64,000 bases of DNA, taken from positions 1,329,501-1,393,500 of the forward strand of contig JANHCV010000005.1 of the NCBI GenBank assembly GCA_025594325.1. Reading direction: 5' to 3'. Below are positions 58,571-64,000 of this stretch, in pieces. The first letter of the stretch is position 1, and every line of letters begins with the position of its first letter. The notes under the pieces were generated by a model. That model was not told where the DNA came from, searched no databases, and was given only the letters and a program-made list of their open reading frames with translations. The translations under genes were made by a program, and so were the position numbers. The DNA is from Blastocladiella emersonii ATCC 22665. Taxonomy: Eukaryota > Blastocladiomycota > Blastocladiomycetes > Blastocladiales > Blastocladiaceae.

Positions 58571-59991
58571 CCGCGGCGGGGGTGCGGCCACCTTTTGAGG
58601 GCGACAGGAAACGGGCGGCGAGTCACCAGCTGCGGCCGGGCGCGAACAGCCGTGTTCGCGGTGGTGGGAAATGTGGCGCGATCGGCGCTACGCGCGCGCG
58701 TGACCCAAGCATCACGCGCGTCGCGCGACACCGACTGCTGTAATGATTGTGGCATTTTCAATCATTCGTCATGCGCAGGACGAATACTGGTTGTCACGCC
58801 AAATCGTCGCCTTTTGGCCCCTGTGCGGTCTCAAACGGCCGCCTGACTTGCTTAATCGACTCGTCTCGTCCATGCGAAAGGGATGCTTCCCAAAGTGCTC
58901 ACGAGAGGAGCTCACATCGCGCTTGGAGGTGGATTGGTCTCATCCAACAACGTACTCGACGTCAAATGAATTCCTCGTCCTGCATCTTGTCGAGGTCAGC
59001 ACGCAATTCATTGACTTGTTTGCACGGCCCACCGACGCGGATATTGGGCCGTTGTTTGAGCTTGCTGTGCGAATCGTGACTCAACTCGGCGCGGGCCACT
59101 TTGACGACCTTACCTCCGCGCACTGGCTCGTGGTCGCTGCTCTCCAAGGGCCCGAGACGCGTGCCGCGGCACTTCAGCTTGTGCGGGACACGGACGCAGC
59201 GCCAACCCTGCTTGGTATCATGATCATGGCTCAGCTTGGCTGCATCGACCGCTTGACACATACCCGTGCGTCTTTCCCCATCGACGGCAATGCTCGGACA
59301 TGTGGTGATTGCGCGCTGTGGACGCAGGCTCCGTGGTTTGCAACGCTGCTTGACCTGATACGCTTCGAAAACGCGTTTGAGCGGCTTCCTGTGGTTGTGA
59401 AAAAGACCTTGAACTACCTTGTCCGCGACCAATGGCATCTCGAACACGCGGTGAAGTTGTCAACGGTCCCCTCGCGTCGCCAAATTAGGTGCACGAAGCA
59501 CTCGATTCTACACGGGAGTCGTAAGCCGATTCGCGCGATCGCGGGCGAAAACCTTGGCGCACTACTCGATATCGTCGCGGCCAAAACTCCTCCCACGAGC
59601 ATCGATTATTGGCGCCAGATTCCAGACGGCGCCCTCGAACGAGTGCGAGACGCTCGCTGGATTGCGCGCGCTGTGGCGACTCTGAAACAGCGGCACGCAG
59701 ACCAGGCCGTCGTGGAGGTCCAGCGCACTGCATACCAGACGGCGCGGTCGCAGGAGTATTTAGCAGAGCTCAAAGAGCTGTCATACACACCTGGAATAAA
59801 TGCTGATGTTCCACCTTGGGGACGATAAGTTCCACGACTTGCTGCAGGCTGGACATGTCGCCACCCCCAGCTACGCATCAAGTTCCGCACAACCACAAAT
59901 GTCTCTCACATAATAGATTGCCAGACTGCTACGTTGCCTTTCGTGACAATGGCTAGTGCGGGCAAGGGGAGCCGTCGGCGACAAGCTGGGA

Positions 59992-60033
59992 AACGCGAAG
60001 CGCCACTCACGCGCCTCACGTGCGCCTCCCAAA
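59992..60033 (+). promoter_or_regulatory. Conserved upstream block of L2
   Basis: GCGAAGCGCCACTCACGCGC then CTCACGTGCGCC, with CACGTG at 60017-60022, 95 bp before the L2 ATG. It matches the L1 block at 47951-47993. Confidence 0.45.
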
Positions 60034-60111
60034 CACTTGGGCTGGTCCAGTTCCGCGCGCCACCTTTCGCGCTCGCTCTCCCACGCTCATGAATCATCAC
60101 CAGTTAATGCA

Positions 60112-61734
60112 ATGAAGACGTCGCTTAAGATACCGCACTTGATCGACACCATCCTGTGCGAGGCCGTGTCACTACGCCCGAACGATCTCAGCGCGGCTCG
60201 CCAGTACCTTGGTGTGCTCCCGCGAGCGCTCATTCCCGACACTTGCCGGCGCGTGTCGGAGGTCGTGTTCGAGGAAATGCTGCCTGCCGCCCCATGGCCT
60301 TACCTGCCGTCCGGCCAGTGTCCCAAGTCGTCCGAGTCACCAAAACAGCGAGCCCTCCGTGGCAATCTTGCCATCGTTCTGCTCGCTCCTGCCATCGAAG
60401 CTGGGCAGCTGCACTCTATCGAGCTCGATTACATTTTCTTTTCGGATTGGGGCGCTCGTCGGCTTTCCAAAGCTTTAAACGGTCCAAACCAGCGCGTCTC
60501 GCGCGTTGCGCTCGTGGGGTGCGGTCTCACGTTGGCTCGCGTCCGCTTGCTACAGCTTCCCAGCACTGTTCTTCACCTCGACTTGTCAGAGAATCCACTG
60601 GGTCAGACGGGCGTTCGCGAGCCCGACCGTCACCCGGATCGGATCCAACACAGCCAGCGCTGCTTTCAAGCGAAGTCGACAACTACTTGTGATGGCTCAT
60701 GTCATCGAATGATGACACCGCGCAAGCGCGAGATTGAGGCCATAGTAGCTCACCTTGCTACGATTGATCGAGCAAGTTACCACCAAGGCAGCTGGCTTCC
60801 ACTCACCCTCGCCAGCTTGACGTTGCGAAAAATTTACTGCGCTGACCAGCCGCTTGCGCCCTTGTTCGCACTTGGTCCGCTTCCAAATACGCTCAAGTCG
60901 CTCGACCTGACGGGGAACACGTTCTGCCAGAGCGCTGCGGCTGCACTCGAATCGGCCCTGCCCTTGACTCTGGAGCGCCTCGATCTCAACTGTTGCCAGC
61001 TTGCAACGCCCTGGAGCGGTCGATTCCAAGCGATAACGTCCTCCTCACTCGCTGCTCTCTGCATCCAAGGAAACGGCTTGATGAAGAACGGTGCACTGTG
61101 CACCCCCATCGATTTTATTACTCGCAACCTCACCACTCTTGTCCTTTCCGAAAACGGGCATATGGGTTGGCGTCAGCTGGCACCGGTCTTTCCGCCCCGT
61201 CTCGAGATTCTTGAGCTGGCCACCCAGTACGATTGGGAGTTCAAGCACATGTCCGCGGAGCTCCGCGAGCAGTGCCAGACTTATCAGCTTTTGATCGACG
61301 CGCTGCCGCCGACACTTAAGCGACTCAAGCTAAACATGCTTCCTTCCCGCTACGAGCGGGCGTTCGCGTACCTCGTCGAACATCTTCCGCCTCGCATCGA
61401 GCGCCTCGACATTGCGCATTGGCAACTCAAGAAGCGGGGCCTGTGGTCGCTCGCACAGCGCCAACTTCCTTCGACTTTGACGCGACTGGTCATCTTTGAC
61501 AACGTGGATCTCAACTTCGTAGAAGCTCTTACCTCGCGCCTGCATACGTCAATCACTATCTCAACAGGCGTAGCTTCCACAAGAGGCTGGACAGGTCGCA
61601 ACGAACCGACTCGACCTGGCTGGGTTTTGGCTTCTGACCCAGCTGACGACGAGGACGATGAATATCGCGGCCGTCATCGCAGATTCGAGTACTGGGAGAT
61701 TGCAGAGGCGGGCGAGGATAGCACTGAATTCTGA
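60112..61734 (+). CDS. L2: leucine-rich-repeat protein
   Basis: 540 residues, no intron, intact. The head MKTSLKIPHLIDTILCEAVS and YLGVLPRALIPDTCRRVSEV match L1 closely. Leucine-rich repeats: IELDYIFFSDWGARRLSKAL, VLHLDLSENPLGQTG, LASLTLRKIYCADQPL, LKSLDLTGNTFCQSA, LERLDLNCCQLATPW, LTTLVLSENGHMGWRQL, LKRLKLNMLPSRYERAFAYL. The acidic C-terminus (DPADDEDDEYRGRHRRFEYW) parallels L1. The insert after LSENPLG differs in length and sequence from L1, a fast-changing region. It lies 285 bp after F4, repeating the F1-L1 spacing (256 bp). The F-L pair was evidently duplicated as a unit. Confidence 0.8.
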   Translation: MKTSLKIPHLIDTILCEAVSLRPNDLSAARQYLGVLPRALIPDTCRRVSEVVFEEMLPAAPWPYLPSGQCPKSSESPKQRALRGNLAIVLLAPAIEAGQLHSIELDYIFFSDWGARRLSKALNGPNQRVSRVALVGCGLTLARVRLLQLPSTVLHLDLSENPLGQTGVREPDRHPDRIQHSQRCFQAKSTTTCDGSCHRMMTPRKREIEAIVAHLATIDRASYHQGSWLPLTLASLTLRKIYCADQPLAPLFALGPLPNTLKSLDLTGNTFCQSAAAALESALPLTLERLDLNCCQLATPWSGRFQAITSSSLAALCIQGNGLMKNGALCTPIDFITRNLTTLVLSENGHMGWRQLAPVFPPRLEILELATQYDWEFKHMSAELREQCQTYQLLIDALPPTLKRLKLNMLPSRYERAFAYLVEHLPPRIERLDIAHWQLKKRGLWSLAQRQLPSTLTRLVIFDNVDLNFVEALTSRLHTSITISTGVASTRGWTGRNEPTRPGWVLASDPADDEDDEYRGRHRRFEYWEIAEAGEDSTEF

Positions 61735-61934
61735 TTTATCAATATTTGCTTGGTCAGTTATATAGTTTGTTCTTCAATAATTGTCCTGCGTTCGGGACCC
61801 CTCAAGGTTGCGCGTTGCGCCACAGCGTGACCCCTCCGAGCGCTGATTGGGTGCCGTGTCGCAAAGCAAGGTCAACTGCCGCACACGGCTTCGAGCTCCT
61901 CCTCACGCAACAGCCCACATGCTCACCGATTTCG

Positions 61935-64000
61935 ATGAATGACTCCATGCAATCACATGAACAGACCTCGGAAAGCCGCATGTTCGGGGACTTTCCCCCT
62001 GAACTGGTCACCTCTGTCCTTCAGCTCGCGCGGCCCTGTGCTGCCATTGCGGCTTCGTCGAGCATCTTGCTCAATTTGACTTCAGATGATCCTGTTCGCC
62101 TCTACTGGACAGTGCACTTGGTGGTGTGTTACCTCGAAGCGGACAGACTCCACGAACCCGAGCCTGCAAACCCAACATAACGCTTCATCCTGCGGCGCGG
62201 CCATTTCGGCACTGTTGCGCGACCTGCTCCAGCGGCTGGCGAGTTTCCTGTCAATTTTGCCATCGTGTTTCGCCGCCCGGTTCGACCGAGCGACCTGACG
62301 ACAGACACACTTGGTCGACGGTTGCAGGAGTCGACCTGGAGGGTCAACACCCCGGTTTTTTTTTGGCGGCCTCGCTTGTTCAGCTCATCGTCGCGACCGT
62401 CATGTTCAACTGGACTGACCACTTGCGAGGAATTCTCGACGACCTTGTCACCAACTTGCCCCAGCAACTGGATGCGCGACTGGAACTCTCAACGTGGACC
62501 TCGGTTCCCGAAGTCTACTCCGCCGTCATCTTCGGCTCTGACGAATTTACCATGCCCACGGCCCCGCTGCGGTTTGCGGATGCTCTAGGCTACCTTGCCG
62601 TCCTATCATGGAAACGCCCGGTCTTTCAGTTGCTCGTCGGAAATCCACACTACGCCGTTGATGTATCGGCTCTGACCGAGCTCTTTTTCACAGAGGGCCC
62701 CGCGTGCTTCGTCCGCCTGACTGCCATGTCTCGGCGCAGTATCCCTGAAGCTGCCGAGCATTTCTACGACATTTTCGCGTGGCTGCTCGAGCACGGTTCG
62801 AATATGCCCACAACTATTCGCAAAATCTACGTTGACGCTGCTGTTAACGCGGGCCATGGGCTCTTCATCCCTCCTCCTTGCTAAATTCTCAGACCTGATG
62901 CTCCCTGCACTTGAAATCGACCCCGAACTTGATGAGGCCCGCGTCGTGTCGCTGCGTCCCTTGAGCGATGACGCACCCGAACAACTTGGAGCGAACATCA
63001 TCGGCTGGTTTGACAAGGACTTGCCCGTTGAGGACGTCAAGCTGCTCGATGCTCACGGATTGATTGCGCCCCAGTGGCGGAGCTCGATTCTCGGCGCGGC
63101 CCTTGCCCGAATGCCCGAAACGAGCTGGACTTTGTCGCGTGGCTTCACGATTGGGACGACGACGAGGAATGGTCGGCGCTGATTCTTGAAGGTGCGTATC
63201 TGTTCCCTGGGATTTAGCAACTCGAGAGGTAGTGTGAGCTAACCCAGTGTGACGCGTGATCCGGGTCTAGCCTTTTGTGTCGGCCGCGCTTGGTCTCGCA
63301 CAAAGCTCAATGGTATTGGCCAAGCCGTGCTTCGCTATGCGCTTGTCCCGGGTCCATGAAAAAATGGCGACGTTCAACTTGCTCTGAGCGAATTCGTTGA
63401 CGCCAACGCTGCTTATTTGGATCGCGATGATGCCGGTGCAAGTGCCGCGTTTCTCGTTGACAGCAGCACTATTGAAGTCGACAACTATGTGCACAGGATC
63501 ACCATCCCCGTTGAGCTCTTCGAATCGCTTGTCTTGCCGACGCAGAGCGAAGCGTGGACATGGGTGACGGCGCTGGATCTCTCATGGTTACTCGTGTTCG
63601 CTCACTCTATCGGGATGACCGGGGCTTGGCCAATCCCTGCAATCAAATTATCGGGCGCCGCGCACCTGTATCTCCACGCTATGATCCGAGCCTACTTCCC
63701 ACCGCTTCAGGATGGCTACACAATGGAAGACTATGACGAGCGCGATAGCTCGTTCGCAAAGCTGTGCCCGACTTGCACGCTTACGGCACAACAAGCATGG
63801 CGTACCTTCCTTTCAGAGCTTCACAAGCTGTGCACGTCGGAGCACTTGACGTGGCCATTTCCGCGCGTCGCCAACTTGTGGTCGCTGTTATGCAAGAGTG
63901 CCCAGATCGAGGGCAGTCTGGACTTGCCCAAACCTGAACTGAGTTGTTCTTGCGACCGGTTCGCGTCTGCCCAGCTCGTCGCAAGCTTGCTGTTTGATTT
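61935..64000 (+). pseudogene. F5: divergent F-family member, decayed, runs off the right edge
   Basis: Starts MNDSMQSHEQTSESRMFGDF with an F-box-like PPELVTSVLQLARPCAAIAA. It then shifts frame near 62150. Homology continues in other frames: LVQLIVATVMFNWTDHLRGI, ALGYLAVLSWKRPVFQLLVG, a frame change near 62860, LDAHGLIAPQWRSSILGAAL, another near 63120, then the family intron (GTGCG donor about 63192, CTAG acceptor about 63270). In exon 2 a TGA at 63357-63359 is followed by an open frame to the window end: SEFVDANAAYLDRDDAGASA, CPTCTLTAQQAWRTFLSELH (CxxC and Trp). Sequence divergence from F1-F4 is high. The C-terminus lies outside the window. Confidence 0.65.

Larger units (their letters stand above)
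57541..59828 (+). pseudogene. F4: 5'-truncated F-family pseudogene
   Basis: Homology to F1 begins at VYSHVQLLVAAIAWTDPSTT and runs through LLEYLFRLAVVSWNPGLLVP. Nonsense codons follow: TAA at 57870-57872 (NLA*TAL, Lys in F1) and TAG at 58164-58166 (LH*NNLLDDRTW, Tyr in F1). The family intron position comes after DIALGG at about 58310. Exon 2 homology resumes near 58745, so the intron would be about 430 bp, against 60-75 bp in relatives. Exon 2 is open for about 360 codons: PPDLLNRLVSSMRKGCFPKC, SAHWLVVAALQGPETRAAAL, CGDCALWTQAPWF, DYWRQIPDGALERVRDARWI. The F-box-like region is missing. The C-terminal half is remarkably intact. Confidence 0.75.

Noticed and set aside
1-64000. CRISPR arrays, bacterial operons or plasmid features
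   Set aside because: Spliced eukaryotic genes throughout; no regularly spaced repeats with unique spacers were seen.
63300-64000. Telomere or subtelomeric simple repeats at the right edge
   Set aside because: No TTAGGG-type tandem repeat; the sequence is F5 coding-like to the last base.

Overview
This is GC-rich eukaryotic DNA. Genes are compact and carry short introns (about 50-75 bp) that usually begin GTACG and end TGTAG or TAG. The window most likely comes from a zoosporic, early-diverging fungus, and Blastocladiomycota (Allomyces/Catenaria/Blastocladiella type) is my best guess. Three facts support this. A homocitrate synthase indicates the fungal lysine pathway. An IFT27 small GTPase indicates a flagellum. 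A methionine synthase reductase and a CLYBL-type lyase indicate cobalamin use, which most Dikarya lack. A class C receptor also fits. The phylum is inferred, not proven.

Left part (1-9.8 kb): a minus-strand array of one family with a DUF4470-like N-terminal domain. Copy A is broken by nonsense codons and a frameshift. Copy B is a deletion derivative. Copy C is almost complete but its ancestral start codon is out of frame. Relic D keeps only part of the C-terminus. A gag-like ORF with an Arg/Ser-rich segment sits between A and B.

Core (9.9-45.1 kb): ordinary, densely packed genes. In order: a class C GPCR with a bacterial glycine-betaine-type binding domain and a PH domain; an SH3 membrane protein; tRNA-Thr(CGT); a HAD phosphatase; a Sel1-repeat protein; an acidic unknown; two tandem two-TM paralogues; homocitrate synthase; mitochondrial IF3; INO80C/Ies6; a GDSL phospholipase B-like enzyme; BRCC36; an Ngl/Angel-type nuclease; methionine synthase reductase; a PASK-like kinase; CLYBL; RPAIN; IFT27; and a small TPR protein.

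Right part (45.4-64 kb): a plus-strand array of two further families. F is an F-box-like helical protein with one conserved intron and a C-terminal CxxC. L is a leucine-rich-repeat protein. The order is F1-L1-F2-F3, a spacer with a second identical tRNA-Thr, then F4-L2-F5. F3, L1 and L2 look intact. F1 has one nonsense codon. F2, F4 and F5 are degenerate.

The window therefore shows a conserved core flanked by two arrays undergoing birth and death of genes. The arrays share an E-box-like element about 100 bp upstream of start codons, which also appears at some core genes. The most novel item is the predicted betaine-binding-domain/7TM/PH receptor at 9924-12990.
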